Source: Paraburkholderia tuberum STM678
GTDB taxonomy: Bacteria; Pseudomonadota; Gammaproteobacteria; Burkholderiales; Burkholderiaceae
Length of the DNA stretch: 64,000 nt
Reading direction: 5' to 3'
NCBI RefSeq assembly: GCF_902833905.1
Contig: NZ_CADFGP010000007.1
Location: 166,977-230,976, forward strand
Shown here: positions 8,792-18,547 of the stretch, piece by piece
Layout of the letters: each line of letters starts with the position of its first letter
Position numbering within the stretch: position 1 is the stretch's first letter
Notes under the pieces: model-generated
What the model was told of the DNA's origin: nothing
The model's input: only the letters and a program-made list of their open reading frames with translations
The model's database searches: none
Translations under genes and position numbers: made by a program

Positions 8792-9622
8792 TCAACGCGA
8801 GCGCCGCGCGATTTCTTCTTCCACCGCTTCACGTACCCAATCGGTCATCTCGGCTTCGAGCGTCTGCGCGACCTCGCGCGTGATCTGACTCACGAGCAGA
8901 CTCGTTTGCTGCTGCACTGCATCACGGCAGCGCGCCTCGATGATGCCGCGCCCCTCGCCCGTCAGAAAACGCTGGAAGCGTCCGTGCAAACGTGCGGCGA
9001 GCGCGTCGGCATCGAGCGTGGGCTGAGCGGGAGCGCCTTCGTGCGCGCCTTCATGGTCGATATCCGGCGGCACGGTCGCGCCGGCTTCGAGCGGTATGAA
9101 GGGCTCGGTACGATCGAACACGCCGGGCGACACCTCCACGTCCTCACGCAAGTCATCATGCAAGTCGTCATGCCCATGTCGCACATGAATGCCGTGATGC
9201 GGCCGTGCGTGTTTTCTCGGGTGCGTGTGATCAGCCACGTGCGGCTGATGAAGCTCGGTCTGCGCGAGAGGCTCATGCTCCGCCGCATGCGGGGCTTCTC
9301 GCGTCGGCATCGGCTCCGGCACGAGCACGGGCTCCGGCGAACTCAGTTGCTCGGGCGTGGGCACCGGTTGGGGCGCGAGTACCGGCTCGGGCGCCAGCGT
9401 CGGGTCGGCTCGATGCGCGGGCGGTGGCACGAACGCGGGCTCCGTGCGGGAAGCGGCCTCGGGCACCGCCGCCGGTTGCGCGACCGCTGGGCTTGCGGGC
9501 TCGGCGCCCGGCTGGGATGCAGGCGCGGCGGCATCGGTCGACGCCTCGCGCGTCTCGCGCGCGCGGCCCGGCACGAGGACCTCGTTCAGGACCGGAATCG
9601 AATTGTCGTGGGGATCGGACAC
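8792..9622 (-). CDS. DUF2486 family protein, Pro/Glu/His-rich
   Basis: A 276-aa protein without recognised catalytic motif. The N-terminal segment SDPHDNSIPVLNEVLVPG is followed by about 130 residues of low-complexity Pro/Ala/Glu sequence with repeated PEPV-type units, a His/Asp/Glu-rich stretch (HHGIHVRHGHDDLHDDLRED) and a helical C-terminal third (LHGRFQRFLTGEGRGIIEARC... EAEMTDWVREAVEEEIARRSR). That pattern matches DUF2486, a Burkholderiaceae family found beside holC and pepA. GTG at 9622 is chosen as start because GGAG sits ten bases upstream; the in-frame upstream residues do not resemble the family. Confidence 0.7.
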   Translation of the reverse strand: MSDPHDNSIPVLNEVLVPGRARETREASTDAAAPASQPGAEPASPAVAQPAAVPEAASRTEPAFVPPPAHRADPTLAPEPVLAPQPVPTPEQLSSPEPVLVPEPMPTREAPHAAEHEPLAQTELHQPHVADHTHPRKHARPHHGIHVRHGHDDLHDDLREDVEVSPGVFDRTEPFIPLEAGATVPPDIDHEGAHEGAPAQPTLDADALAARLHGRFQRFLTGEGRGIIEARCRDAVQQQTSLLVSQITREVAQTLEAEMTDWVREAVEEEIARRSR

Positions 9623-9706
9623 GTGCGCTCTCCGTGTTTGAGTCGAAGCCAGGGCAGGCGGTCCGCATGCCGCGTTCCTCGCGGCCATGACGCGCAGCGC
9701 AACGAA

Positions 9707-10123
9707 CTAGCCGCCCTGCTTGTAGTTGTTCAAAGCATAGCCGCGATCGCGATAGAAGCGATAGCGCTCGCGGCCCGCAGCGAGTTCCTCGTGTGCGTTA
9801 CCGACCACTTCGAGCAATCTTTCGAAGCGCGCGAACTGCGCCGGAACCGTTGCGCCCAGATTGAGCAGCACCTGATGATGCGGCACGTCGTCGAGATTCG
9901 TGGCCAGCACGACGGGCGTGTCGGCGGCAAGCGGCGTGCCTGCCATGCAGTGCGGCACGAAGTCGAGCGGCGAGAAGGTCCACAGCATTTCGTCGAAGGC
10001 GCGCAGGCGCGCGGGCTCGGCCAGCACGACGAGCGGCTGGCCCGCCAGATACGCCTTGCGCACGAGGCGACACGCGTACAGCAGCGAATCGCCGACGTTC
10101 GAGTGAAAGTCGATTCTCGTCAT
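9707..10123 (-). CDS. holC: DNA polymerase III chi subunit
   Basis: Clamp-loader accessory protein (138 aa) that links the tau/gamma complex to SSB. The sequence opens MTRIDFHSNVGDSLLYACRLVRKAY, the standard HolC N-terminus, and continues with a Rossmann-like pattern (LVVLAEPARLRAFDEMLWTFSPLDFVPHC) and the C-terminal RFYRDRGYALNNYKQGG. It lies 52 bases downstream of pepA on the same strand, the usual pepA-holC arrangement, and is followed by the DUF2486 gene. Confidence 0.93.
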   Translation of the reverse strand: MTRIDFHSNVGDSLLYACRLVRKAYLAGQPLVVLAEPARLRAFDEMLWTFSPLDFVPHCMAGTPLAADTPVVLATNLDDVPHHQVLLNLGATVPAQFARFERLLEVVGNAHEELAAGRERYRFYRDRGYALNNYKQGG

Positions 10124-10175
10124 CGGCCGCTCCGCCCCGCTTGCCGCGCGCCGTGCGCGCGCTTACCGCACCGCG

Positions 10176-11687
10176 TCATTGGCCGGCGCGGTCGATCAGG
10201 AACTGCGCGAGCAGCGGCACCGGACGGCCCGTCGCGCCCTTCGCGGTGCCGCTCTTCCACGCGGTGCCGGCGATGTCGAGATGCGCCCACGGGTACGAAT
10301 CCGTGAAACGCGACAGGAAGCACGCGGCCGTCACGCTGCCCGCCGGACGCCCGCCGATATTCGCGACGTCCGCGAAGTTCGACTTCAGCTGGTCCTGGTA
10401 CTCGTCGTCGAGCGGCAGGCGCCATGCCGGGTCGGCCGCTTCGCGCGACGCGTCGAGCAGTTCGCCCGCGAGCGCGTCGTCCTTCGAGAACAGGCCGCTG
10501 TTGTGATGGCCGAGCGCGATGATGCAGGCGCCCGTCAGCGTCGCGATGTCGATGACCGCGGCCGGCTTGAAGCGCTCCGCGTAGGTGAGCGCGTCGCACA
10601 GAATCAGGCGGCCCTCGGCGTCGGTGTTCAGCACCTCGATCGTGAGGCCCTTCATGCTGGTGACGATGTCGCCCGGCTTGGTGGCCGTGCCCGACGGCAT
10701 GTTCTCGACGGCCGGAATGATGCCGACCACGTTGATCTTCAGGCCCATCTCGGCGACCGCGCGCAGCGTGCCGAGCACCGAGCCCGCGCCGCACATGTCG
10801 TACTTCATCTCGTCCATGTCCTCGCCCGGCTTCAGCGAGATGCCGCCCGTGTCGAACGTGACGCCCTTGCCGACCAGCACGACCGGCGCGGCCTTCGCGG
10901 CGGCGCCCTGGTACTGCAGCACGATGAACTGCGCCGGCTCGACCGCGCCCGCGGTGACCGACAGGAACGAGCCCATCTTCAGCGCTTCACACTGTTTCTC
11001 GCCGAGCACCTCGACCTTCAGCTTCCAGTCTTTCGCGAGCTTCTTCGCGGTGTTCGCCAGATAGGTCGGCGTGCAGACGTTGCTCGGCAGATTGCCGAGC
11101 TCGCGCGTCAGGTCCATGCCGTTGGCGAGCGCGGCGCCCTGCCTGGCGGCGAGCTTGGCGGCCTTCTCGTCACCGGTGTTGACGCTGAACACGATGCGCT
11201 TCAACGCGCGCGGCGTGTTCTCCGGCTTGCTCTTCATTTGCGTGAAGCGGTAGGTCAGCTCGCGCAGCGCGAGGATCGCGGCGCGCACGCACCAGTCGGC
11301 CGTGCGTTCGAGCACCGGCAGTTGCGCGAGCGTGAACGTGACCTGCACGATCTTCGTGCCGAGCAGCGCGCGCCATGCGGCGCGGACCGCCTCGCCGTAG
11401 GCTTTCTGACTGAAAGCGTCCTGTTTGCCGAGCCCGACGAGCAGCACGCGCGACGCGCCGATGCCCGACACCTCGTGCAGGAACAGCGTGGTGCCCGCCT
11501 TGCCGTCCATGTCGCCTGCCTTGATGACGCGCGTGAGCAGGCCCTTGGTGGCCGCGTCGATCTCCAGCGCGGCGCCCGACAGCGTTTGCGACTCGAACAC
11601 ACCGATCACGATGCAATCGGATTTCCCCGTCAGGAAACCGTTCGTCGAGCCTTTGGTCCAATCACAGGCTTTTATGCTAAAGTCCAT
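10176..11687 (-). CDS. pepA: Leucyl aminopeptidase (M17)
   Basis: Cytosolic metallo-aminopeptidase (503 aa) releasing N-terminal residues from peptides. The M17 catalytic domain shows [17 protein letters not shown] (metal-binding Lys/Asp), MKYDMCGAG and the family signature NTDAEGRL. The N-terminal domain starts [14 protein letters not shown]. The ATG at 11687 is chosen because family alignment starts here and the upstream extension to 11990 is Arg/Ser-rich. It is divergent from lptF; the 140-base gap holds both promoters. Confidence 0.95.
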   Translation of the reverse strand: MDFSIKACDWTKGSTNGFLTGKSDCIVIGVFESQTLSGAALEIDAATKGLLTRVIKAGDMDGKAGTTLFLHEVSGIGASRVLLVGLGKQDAFSQKAYGEAVRAAWRALLGTKIVQVTFTLAQLPVLERTADWCVRAAILALRELTYRFTQMKSKPENTPRALKRIVFSVNTGDEKAAKLAARQGAALANGMDLTRELGNLPSNVCTPTYLANTAKKLAKDWKLKVEVLGEKQCEALKMGSFLSVTAGAVEPAQFIVLQYQGAAAKAAPVVLVGKGVTFDTGGISLKPGEDMDEMKYDMCGAGSVLGTLRAVAEMGLKINVVGIIPAVENMPSGTATKPGDIVTSMKGLTIEVLNTDAEGRLILCDALTYAERFKPAAVIDIATLTGACIIALGHHNSGLFSKDDALAGELLDASREAADPAWRLPLDDEYQDQLKSNFADVANIGGRPAGSVTAACFLSRFTDSYPWAHLDIAGTAWKSGTAKGATGRPVPLLAQFLIDRAGQ

Positions 11688-11826
11688 CGCGCTTGTCCTC
11701 GGATAAAATCTGGGCTTAAGATGAAAGCCGCAATTATCCGCTATTTTTCCCGCGGCGGCTGCACCGGAGGCGTGACGGGAACGAACACCCGCGCGTCGCC
11801 GTGAGCGCCCCCTCTCGTCATCAACA

Positions 11827-12924
11827 ATGATCTTTGAACGCTCCCTCCAGCGCGAGCTCGCGTACACGGCTGGCGCCGTGTTCATGGTTCTCCTCACGCT
11901 CGTGCTGACGACGATGATGATCCGCATCGTCGGCTTCGCGGCCTCGGGCGAGGTCGACCCGCGCGACGTGCTGGTCCTGATCGGCCTCACCGTGATCGGC
12001 TATCTGGCCATCATGCTCGTCGCGACGCTGTTCGTGTCGATCCTGTTCGTGCTCACGCGCTGGTACAAGGACTCCGAGATGGTCGTGTGGCTGTCCTCGG
12101 GCGTCAGTCTCACGCAATTCATCAAGCCGATCGGCATTTTCGCCACGCCGATCATCATCCTGATCATGTTCTTCGTGTTCGTCGGCTGGCCGTGGTCGAA
12201 CCAGCAGAGCAAGCTGATCCGGGCGCGCTTCCAGCAGCGCGACGAAGTCTCGCTGCTCGCGCCGGGGCAGTTCCGCGAATCGCCGACCACGCATCGCGTG
12301 TTCTTCATCGAGAAGATGTCGCCCGACCAGGGGCATGTGGAAAACGTGTTCGTGACGAGCACCGAGGGCGGCAAGGTCAACGTCGTGGTGTCGAAGAACG
12401 GCCACATCGAGACGCACAAGAACGGCGACCGCTTCGTCGTGCTGGAAAACGGCCGCCGCTACGACGGCGAACCGGGCCACCCCGATTTCCGCATCATGGA
12501 GTTCGAGCGCTACGGCGTGAAGATCCAGAGCCAGCCGGTCGTCAATACGCCGACCACCACCGGCTTGCCGACGCTCACGCTGCTGCGCAATCCCACTAAA
12601 GAGAACCTCGCCGAATTCGCGTGGCGCGCGGGTCTTCCGTTGATCGCGATCAACCTGATGCTGCTCGCCATTCCGCTCGCGCACCAGAACCCGCGGCGCA
12701 GCCGCACGATCAACCTCGTGATGGCCGTGTTGATCTACCTCACTTATTCGAATCTGCTGAACGTCGTGCAGGCGTGGATCGAGCAGGGCAAGATGTCGTT
12801 CGGCGTCGGGCTCGTGATCCTGCACGTGATCGTGCTCGGGATCGTCGCGTTCATCTTCTGGATGCGGGTGCGCAACCGGCCGCTATTTACGCGCGCCATG
12901 TTCAGCCGTTCGCAGGGAGCCTGA
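11827..12924 (+). CDS. lptF: LPS export ABC transporter permease LptF
   Basis: Inner-membrane permease (365 aa) of the LptB2FG complex that extracts LPS and passes it to the Lpt bridge. YjgP/YjgQ architecture is visible: helices near residues 10-32 and 50-78, another near 100-122, a periplasmic beta-jellyroll region (about 125-255) and three C-terminal helices ([39 protein letters not shown]). The N-terminus [19 protein letters not shown] is typical of LptF. It sits three bases upstream of lptG, so the pair is co-translated. Confidence 0.94.
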   Translation: MIFERSLQRELAYTAGAVFMVLLTLVLTTMMIRIVGFAASGEVDPRDVLVLIGLTVIGYLAIMLVATLFVSILFVLTRWYKDSEMVVWLSSGVSLTQFIKPIGIFATPIIILIMFFVFVGWPWSNQQSKLIRARFQQRDEVSLLAPGQFRESPTTHRVFFIEKMSPDQGHVENVFVTSTEGGKVNVVVSKNGHIETHKNGDRFVVLENGRRYDGEPGHPDFRIMEFERYGVKIQSQPVVNTPTTTGLPTLTLLRNPTKENLAEFAWRAGLPLIAINLMLLAIPLAHQNPRRSRTINLVMAVLIYLTYSNLLNVVQAWIEQGKMSFGVGLVILHVIVLGIVAFIFWMRVRNRPLFTRAMFSRSQGA

Positions 12925-12927
12925 GCG

Positions 12928-14076
12928 ATGCGCATTTATGAAAGGTATTTCGCGCGTCAGATCTATCTCACGTTCGTGTTCATCCTGTTTGCATTTTCAG
13001 GTCTGTTCTTCTTCTTCGACCTGATCAACGAACTGAACTCGGTCGGCCACGGCAACTACAAGTTTCAGTACGCGGTGCTGCGCGTCGCGCTGCAAACGCC
13101 GTCGCGTTTCTACGAAATCATTCCGGTCGCGGCGCTGATCAGCGCGATCTACGTGTTCGCGCAGATGGCGGCGAACTCCGAATACACGATCTTCCGCGTA
13201 TCAGGCCTCGCGACGAATCAGGCGCTGCGCTCGCTGCTGAAGATCGGCATTCCGCTCGTGATCGTCACCTATCTGATCGGCGAAGTGGTCGGCCCGTATA
13301 CGGATCAGCTCTCCGAGCGCGTGCGGCTCGAGGCGCTCGGCTCGTCGGTGTCGAGCAACTTCCAGTCGGGAGTGTGGGTCAAGGACACGCTGACCGAGCG
13401 CGCCGACGGCGAGCAGGTCACGCGCTTCGTCAACGTCGGCGAACTGAAGCCCGACGCGACGATCAGCAACGTGCGCATCTACGAATTCGATTCGAAGTTC
13501 CGCCTGACGAACATTCGCATCGCGAAGAGCGGCCGCTATCAGCCGCCGGGCCACTGGCTGCTGACCGGCGTGACCGATACGCAACTGCTCGACGTGGCCC
13601 CCGCTCCGGGTACGCCGGCAGATGCGCTCAATCCGGTCTATCGCGCGAAACAGGTCACGCTGCCCGAGTATTCGCTGCGCTCGGAGCTGACGCCGCAGAT
13701 CCTGTCGGTGCTGCTGGTGTCGCCGGACCGGATGTCGATGTTCAATCTGTTCCGCTATATCCAGCATCTGACCGAAAACCATCAGGACACGCAGCGCTAT
13801 GAAATCGCGCTGTGGCGCAAGGTGCTGTATCCGTTCGCGGTGTTCGTGATGCTGGTGCTGTCGCTGCCGTTCGCGTATCTGCATACGCGCGCGGGCGTGG
13901 TCGGCGTGAAGGTGTTCGGCGGCATCATGCTCGGCATGAGCTTCCAGCTGTTCAACACGCTGTTCTCGCATATCGGCACGCTCAATACGTGGCCCGCGCC
14001 GTTGACCGCGGCGACACCTGGGCTCGTCTACCTGGTGCTGGGGCTCGTCGGGTTGAAGTGGGTCGACCGGCACTAA
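12928..14076 (+). CDS. lptG: LPS export ABC transporter permease LptG
   Basis: Partner permease of LptF (382 aa). It starts MRIYERYFARQIYLTFVFILFAFSGLFFFFDLINEL, the characteristic LptG N-terminus, followed by helices near 55-80 and 95-120, a periplasmic beta domain and three C-terminal helices (YPFAVFVMLVLSLPFAYLH, GVKVFGGIMLGMSFQLFNTLF, LVYLVLGLVGLKWV). It is encoded immediately after lptF. The ATPase lptB and lptC/A are not in the window. Confidence 0.95.
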   Translation: MRIYERYFARQIYLTFVFILFAFSGLFFFFDLINELNSVGHGNYKFQYAVLRVALQTPSRFYEIIPVAALISAIYVFAQMAANSEYTIFRVSGLATNQALRSLLKIGIPLVIVTYLIGEVVGPYTDQLSERVRLEALGSSVSSNFQSGVWVKDTLTERADGEQVTRFVNVGELKPDATISNVRIYEFDSKFRLTNIRIAKSGRYQPPGHWLLTGVTDTQLLDVAPAPGTPADALNPVYRAKQVTLPEYSLRSELTPQILSVLLVSPDRMSMFNLFRYIQHLTENHQDTQRYEIALWRKVLYPFAVFVMLVLSLPFAYLHTRAGVVGVKVFGGIMLGMSFQLFNTLFSHIGTLNTWPAPLTAATPGLVYLVLGLVGLKWVDRH

Positions 14077-14115
14077 CGCCAGTGCGTTGAGGGGCATCGT
14101 CAAGGAGCTGATGCG

Positions 14116-14496
14116 ATGGCTATGCACGGACTGATTCTGTTTGGCCACGGCGCGCGCGATGCGCGCTGGCGCGAGCCGTTCGAACGGCTCGCCGACAAGC
14201 TGCGCGCCGCGCGCGCGGCGACGGGCGAAGCTCCTGCGGTTACGCTCGCCTTTCTCGAACTGATGGAGCCCGACCTGCCGACGGCCGTCGCGCAACTCGT
14301 CACGCAAGGCTGCGATGCGATCACCGTGGTGCCGGTGTTCTTCGGGCAAGGCGGTCATGTCCGCAAGGATTTGCCCGCGATCGTCGATCATTGCCGCGCC
14401 GCGCATCCCGGTGTCGAGATTCGCTGCGCGGTGGCGGTCGGCGAGGATGATTCGGTGCTGGATGCGCTCGCGCAGTATTGCCTGCGGCAGCTCTGA
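14116..14496 (+). CDS. CbiX-type sirohydrochlorin chelatase (short form)
   Basis: A 126-aa single-domain class II chelatase starting MHGLILFGHGARDARWREPFERLADKL, whose His in GHGARD is the metal-binding histidine. A second conserved block is VVPVFFGQGGHVRKDLP, with the other His. It inserts Fe (for sirohaem) or Co (for B12) into sirohydrochlorin. It converges on cobA and sits next to sulfite reductase, whose sirohaem cofactor would need exactly this step, so ferrochelation is the likelier job; the metal is inference. The start is taken at 14116; MHG two codons later is an alternative. Confidence 0.87.
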   Translation: MAMHGLILFGHGARDARWREPFERLADKLRAARAATGEAPAVTLAFLELMEPDLPTAVAQLVTQGCDAITVVPVFFGQGGHVRKDLPAIVDHCRAAHPGVEIRCAVAVGEDDSVLDALAQYCLRQL

Positions 14497-14553
14497 TTTT
14501 TTCGTTCTGATTGCTCAGATTCGCCGCTCTCGGCTCGGCCCTGCCGAGGATAT

Positions 14554-15309
14554 TCAGGCCGCGACCAGCATCCCATTCGACGAACGCTTCGCCTCGGTCT
14601 GCCGCGCCGCGAACGCCTCGCCGATCATCAACAGACTCGGCTGCGACGCATCGACCCAGCGCTGCGCTTCGCCGGCCGCAAGATCTTCCAACGTCAGCGT
14701 CAGCATGCGTTCGCGCGGCGTGCTGCACGCCTCGACGATCGCCACGGGCGTCGTCGCGGGCTTGCCAGCATCGATCAGTTGCTGCGCGATTTCGACGCCG
14801 CTGTCGCGGCCCATGTAGAACACCAGCGAATCGGCGTTGACCTGCTCGCGGATCTCATCGGAACCTGGCGCGCGGCTGAACGTCGCGAGCGCGACGCTGC
14901 GCGACACGCCGCGCAGCGTCAGCGAACGCTTCAGCGTGGCCGCGCTCGCCAGCGCGGCGGTGATACCCGGCACGACTTCATACTCGATGCCCGCGGCTTC
15001 GAGCGCGCGCATCTCTTCGTCGGCGCGGCCGAACAGCATCGGATCGCCGCCCTTCAAACGCACGACCACGTCGTGCTCCAAAGCCGCATCGACGATCTGC
15101 TTGTTGATGAACTGCTGGGCCGTCGATAGCTGGCCGCAGCGCTTGCCGACCGCAATGCGCTTCGCGCGCGCGGGCGCGTAGTCGAGCATCGCCGGCTCGA
15201 CCAGCGCGTCGTGCAGCACGACGTCGGCGGCGCCGAGCAGCCGCGCGCCGCGCACCGTAATCAGGTCCGCGGCACCGGGTCCCGCGCCGATCAGATAAAC
15301 CTTACCCAT
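14554..15309 (-). CDS. cobA: Uroporphyrinogen-III C-methyltransferase
   Basis: SAM-dependent enzyme (251 aa) that methylates uroporphyrinogen III at C2 and C7 to precorrin-2, the entry to sirohaem and B12. SUMT motifs are present: VYLIGAGPGAADLITVRG at the N-terminus, VVRLKGGDPMLFGRADEE near residue 85 and VVPGITAALASAA. The ATG at 15309 has AGG at a sensible distance; the ATG two codons earlier (15315) is too close to it. It is the last gene of the cys operon. It lacks the CysG dehydrogenase/ferrochelatase half, so the nearby CbiX-like protein and a dehydrogenase elsewhere would complete sirohaem. Confidence 0.93.
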   Translation of the reverse strand: MGKVYLIGAGPGAADLITVRGARLLGAADVVLHDALVEPAMLDYAPARAKRIAVGKRCGQLSTAQQFINKQIVDAALEHDVVVRLKGGDPMLFGRADEEMRALEAAGIEYEVVPGITAALASAATLKRSLTLRGVSRSVALATFSRAPGSDEIREQVNADSLVFYMGRDSGVEIAQQLIDAGKPATTPVAIVEACSTPRERMLTLTLEDLAAGEAQRWVDASQPSLLMIGEAFAARQTEAKRSSNGMLVAA

Positions 15310-15395
15310 TGACATCAACCTGTTCGTTGGAGCGTACGCGGCGGCGCGTTGCGCCGCCTGTGTGGGCCGTCCGTCGCCTGCTAGCCTTGCCGTGC

Positions 15396-16712
15396 TCAGG
15401 CGGAAAACGCGCGGATCATGCCGGCGGCGACCGTGTGGTTCGTCGCCTCGTCGATCAGCACGAACGCGCCGGTGCCCTGATGCGAGTCGTACGCGTCGCA
15501 CACGAGCGGCTTCTGCAAGGTCAGCGCGACACGACCGATATCGTTCATCGCCAGTTCCTTGCGATCGGTCGCCTGCGACAGCGTATGCACGTCGAGCACT
15601 TCCTTGATCGCGCCGATCTTGGCGAACACCGTGCTGGTGGTCTGCTTCAGCAGATACTTGCGCTGCGTCGACAGCGGCGTGTCGTCGAACCAGCAGAGGT
15701 CCGCTTCGACCTTCTTCGCCGGCTCCGGCGCCGCTTCGCGCAGCACGAAGGTGTCGCCGCGCGACACGTCGACGTCTTCCGCGAGACGGATCGTCACCGT
15801 CTGACCGGCGAACGCACGGTCCACCTGCGCGGTGCCGCCGACCACCGGCGCGATGATCTCCGCCACGGTCGCTTCGCGATTGGCCGGCAACACGACGATC
15901 GTGTCGCCGAGCTTCACTTCGCCCGATTCGACCCGGCCCATGTAGCCGCGGAAATCGTCGGCCCGGCTGCCGTCCTGGCGCGCGACCCACTGCACTGGAA
16001 AGCGCAGCGCCTCGCCGTTCGCGGTTTCGACCGGCAGCGCTTCGAGCACGTCGAGTAGCGGCTCGCCCGCGTACCACGGCATGCGCTCGCTCGCCGTGAC
16101 GATGTTGTCGCCCTTCAGCGCCGACACCGGCACGAAGCGCACGTCCTGCAGACCGAGGTGACGCGCGAGCTCGACGTAGGCGTCGCGGATCTCGTTGAAG
16201 CGCGCTTCGCTGTAGTCGACGAGGTCCATCTTGTTGATCGCGACGATCACGTGCTGCAGACCGAGCAGCTTGACGATCGCGCTATGACGCTTGGTTTGCG
16301 GCAGCAGTTGCGCGACGCCGTTTTCGAACGTCACGCGCGTCGCGTCGACGAGAATGATCGCCGCATGCGCGGTCGACGCGCCCGTCACCATGTTGCGCGT
16401 GTACTGCTCATGACCCGGCGTATCGGCGATGATGAACTTACGCTTGGCGGTGGCGAAGTAGCGGTAGGCGACATCGATCGTGATGCCCTGCTCGCGCTCG
16501 GCTTCGAGGCCGTCGGTCAACAGCGACAGATCGATTTCGTCGCCGACGGTGCGCTTGTTCTTCGCGCGCGACAGCGCCGAGAGCTGGTCGCTCAATACCG
16601 CCTTGCTGTCGTACAGCAGGCGGCCGATCAGCGTGCTCTTGCCGTCGTCGACGCTGCCCGCGGTGATGAAACGCAGCACGCCGAGGTCTTCTGGTTGATG
16701 AATACTGCTCAT
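15396..16712 (-). CDS. cysN: Sulfate adenylyltransferase subunit 1 (GTPase)
   Basis: Regulatory GTPase subunit (438 aa) of ATP sulfurylase; GTP hydrolysis drives APS synthesis by CysD. EF-Tu-like G motifs are complete: P-loop GSVDDGKST near residue 18, DTPGHEQYTRNM near 100 and NKMD near 155. Beta-barrel domains II/III follow. No APS kinase (CysC) domain is fused at the C-terminus, consistent with the APS-reducing type of CysH nearby. It lies 24 bases downstream of cysD. Confidence 0.95.
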   Translation of the reverse strand: MSSIHQPEDLGVLRFITAGSVDDGKSTLIGRLLYDSKAVLSDQLSALSRAKNKRTVGDEIDLSLLTDGLEAEREQGITIDVAYRYFATAKRKFIIADTPGHEQYTRNMVTGASTAHAAIILVDATRVTFENGVAQLLPQTKRHSAIVKLLGLQHVIVAINKMDLVDYSEARFNEIRDAYVELARHLGLQDVRFVPVSALKGDNIVTASERMPWYAGEPLLDVLEALPVETANGEALRFPVQWVARQDGSRADDFRGYMGRVESGEVKLGDTIVVLPANREATVAEIIAPVVGGTAQVDRAFAGQTVTIRLAEDVDVSRGDTFVLREAAPEPAKKVEADLCWFDDTPLSTQRKYLLKQTTSTVFAKIGAIKEVLDVHTLSQATDRKELAMNDIGRVALTLQKPLVCDAYDSHQGTGAFVLIDEATNHTVAAGMIRAFSA

Positions 16713-16736
16713 GGTTGCTTTGCCTTCGTCGTGTGC

Positions 16737-17699
16737 TTAGAAATAACCCTGCTTCTTGCGCTGCTCCATCGCCGCTTCCGACACCTGGTCGTCCATCCGC
16801 GTCGCGCCGCGTTCCGTGATTTCGGTGACGGCCGTCTCGGCGATGATCTTCTCGATGACGTCCGCGTCGCTTTCGACCGGGCACGTGCAGCTGATGTCGC
16901 CGACCGTGCGGAAACGCACGAGCGCCTGTTCGCTCGTTTCACCTTCGCGCATCGGCGTGAGCGGCGTGACCGGCACGAGCAGGCCGTTGCGGCGCACGAT
17001 CTCGCGCTGGTGCGCGTAGTAGATGGACGGCAGTTCGAGCTGTTCACGCGCGATGTACTGCCACACGTCGAGCTCGGTCCAGTTCGAGATCGGGAACACG
17101 CGCATGTGTTCGCCGTTGTGCAGACGCGCGTTGTACAGGCTCCACAGTTCCGGGCGCTGCGCCTTCGGGTCCCACTGGCCGAATTCGTCACGGAACGAGA
17201 AGATGCGCTCTTTCGCGCGGGCCTTTTCCTCGTCGCGGCGCGCGCCGCCGATCATCGCGGTGTAACCGTACTGCTCGATGGTTTCGAGCAGCGTCACCGC
17301 CTGCGCGGCATTGCGCGAATCCGTTTCGCGACGCAGACGCACGGTGCCGCGCTTGATCGAATCTTCAACATGGCCGACCACCAGTTCCGCGCCGATCTGT
17401 TGCGCGCGACGATCGCGGAAGTCGATCACTTCGTCGTAGTTGTGGCCCGTGTCGATATGCACGAGCGGGAACGGTAGCTGCGTTTTGCGGTTCGCACCGA
17501 GGCCGAACGCCTTCAGTGCGAGCGCGAGCACCACGACGGAATCCTTGCCGCCCGAAAACAGCAGCGCCGGCTTGCTGCATTCGGCGACCAGTTCGCGCAG
17601 GATGTGAATCGACTCGGCTTCGAGCCAATCGAGGTGATCCATCCGGTTGACCGTGTTGGCAAGTGGAGCGTTGACAGTGGAATCGAGCGTGGTGCTCAT
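16737..17699 (-). CDS. cysD: Sulfate adenylyltransferase subunit 2
   Basis: Catalytic subunit (320 aa) forming APS from ATP and sulfate. PP-loop ATP pyrophosphatase motif LLFSGGKDSVVVLALA is near residue 45, followed by LVHIDTGHNYDEVIDFRD, GGARRDEEKARAKER and the C-terminal segment ending ATRMDDQVSEAAMEQRKKQGYF. The start at 17699 (MSTTLDSTVNAPLANTVNR) has AAGGA seven bases upstream; an upstream in-frame Met at 17741 is not needed. It is coupled with cysN downstream and sits 101 bases after cysH. Confidence 0.95.
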   Translation of the reverse strand: MSTTLDSTVNAPLANTVNRMDHLDWLEAESIHILRELVAECSKPALLFSGGKDSVVVLALALKAFGLGANRKTQLPFPLVHIDTGHNYDEVIDFRDRRAQQIGAELVVGHVEDSIKRGTVRLRRETDSRNAAQAVTLLETIEQYGYTAMIGGARRDEEKARAKERIFSFRDEFGQWDPKAQRPELWSLYNARLHNGEHMRVFPISNWTELDVWQYIAREQLELPSIYYAHQREIVRRNGLLVPVTPLTPMREGETSEQALVRFRTVGDISCTCPVESDADVIEKIIAETAVTEITERGATRMDDQVSEAAMEQRKKQGYF

Positions 17700-17800
17700 A
17701 GCGGGTCCTTCGTTGGTTCGCCCGGCAAGCGCTGCTCGCACGGGCGAAAATATTCAGATCGGTTTCGGCGGTAGTGCGCCGCAAGCTCGGTACGCGGCGC

Positions 17801-18547
17801 TCAGGCCGACGCGTTTTCGTTGCGCTCGACCGCAATCGGAGTAATCGCCGTGATATGCAAGCCGCATTCCTTCGTATCGCGCGACTCCCACCACCAGCGC
17901 CCCGCCCGGCTGTCTTCGCCGGGGCGGATCGCACGCGTACACGGCTCGCAGCCGATGCTCGGATAACCGCGCGCATGCAGCGGATTGACCGGCACGTCGA
18001 ACGCACTAAGATAATCCCAGACTTCGGCTTCGGTCCAGTCCGCGAGTGGATTGAACTTGGCGATATTGCGCGCGCCGTCGTGCTCTTCCTCGTGCAGCTC
18101 GGCACGCGTGACCGATTGCTCGCGACGCTGCCCGGTCACCCAGGCGCTGACCTCGGCAAGCGCGCGATTGAGCGGCTCGACCTTGCGGATCTCGCAGCAG
18201 CGCTTGCGCAGCTCGACGCTTTCATAGAATGCGTTCAGGCCGTGCCCGTTCACATACTGCTCGACCGCAGCCGCCTGCGGATGAAACTGCTCGATGTCGT
18301 AGCCGTAGCGCTCTTTCACGCGGTCGAGCATGCCGAGCGTTTCCGCATGCAGACGCCCCGTGTTCAGCGAAAAGATGCCGATCTTCACGCCGCGCGACAG
18401 GATCGCATGCGTGAGCAGCATGTCTTCGGCCGCGAGGCTGCTCGCGAGCTTCACGTTCGCGTGACGCGCGGCGATCGAGTCGAGCAGCGCGTCGAGACGC
18501 TCGACCTTCGCTGCGAGCTCCGGGCTCAACGATTGCGCGGTGCTCAT
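17801..18547 (-). CDS. cysH: Adenylyl-sulfate (APS) reductase, assimilatory
   Basis: Reduces activated sulfate to sulfite with thioredoxin. The 248-aa protein carries the cysteine pairs of the 4Fe-4S form that uses APS rather than PAPS: CCEIRKVEPL near residue 130 and SIGCEPCT near 215. The catalytic C-terminal cysteine is in ECGLH. The PP-loop region appears as SSLAAEDMLL, and FSLNTGRLHAETL follows. The APS form fits the absence of a CysC kinase here. Its start overlaps the DUF934 gene stop in an ATGA. Confidence 0.94.
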   Translation of the reverse strand: MSTAQSLSPELAAKVERLDALLDSIAARHANVKLASSLAAEDMLLTHAILSRGVKIGIFSLNTGRLHAETLGMLDRVKERYGYDIEQFHPQAAAVEQYVNGHGLNAFYESVELRKRCCEIRKVEPLNRALAEVSAWVTGQRREQSVTRAELHEEEHDGARNIAKFNPLADWTEAEVWDYLSAFDVPVNPLHARGYPSIGCEPCTRAIRPGEDSRAGRWWWESRDTKECGLHITAITPIAVERNENASA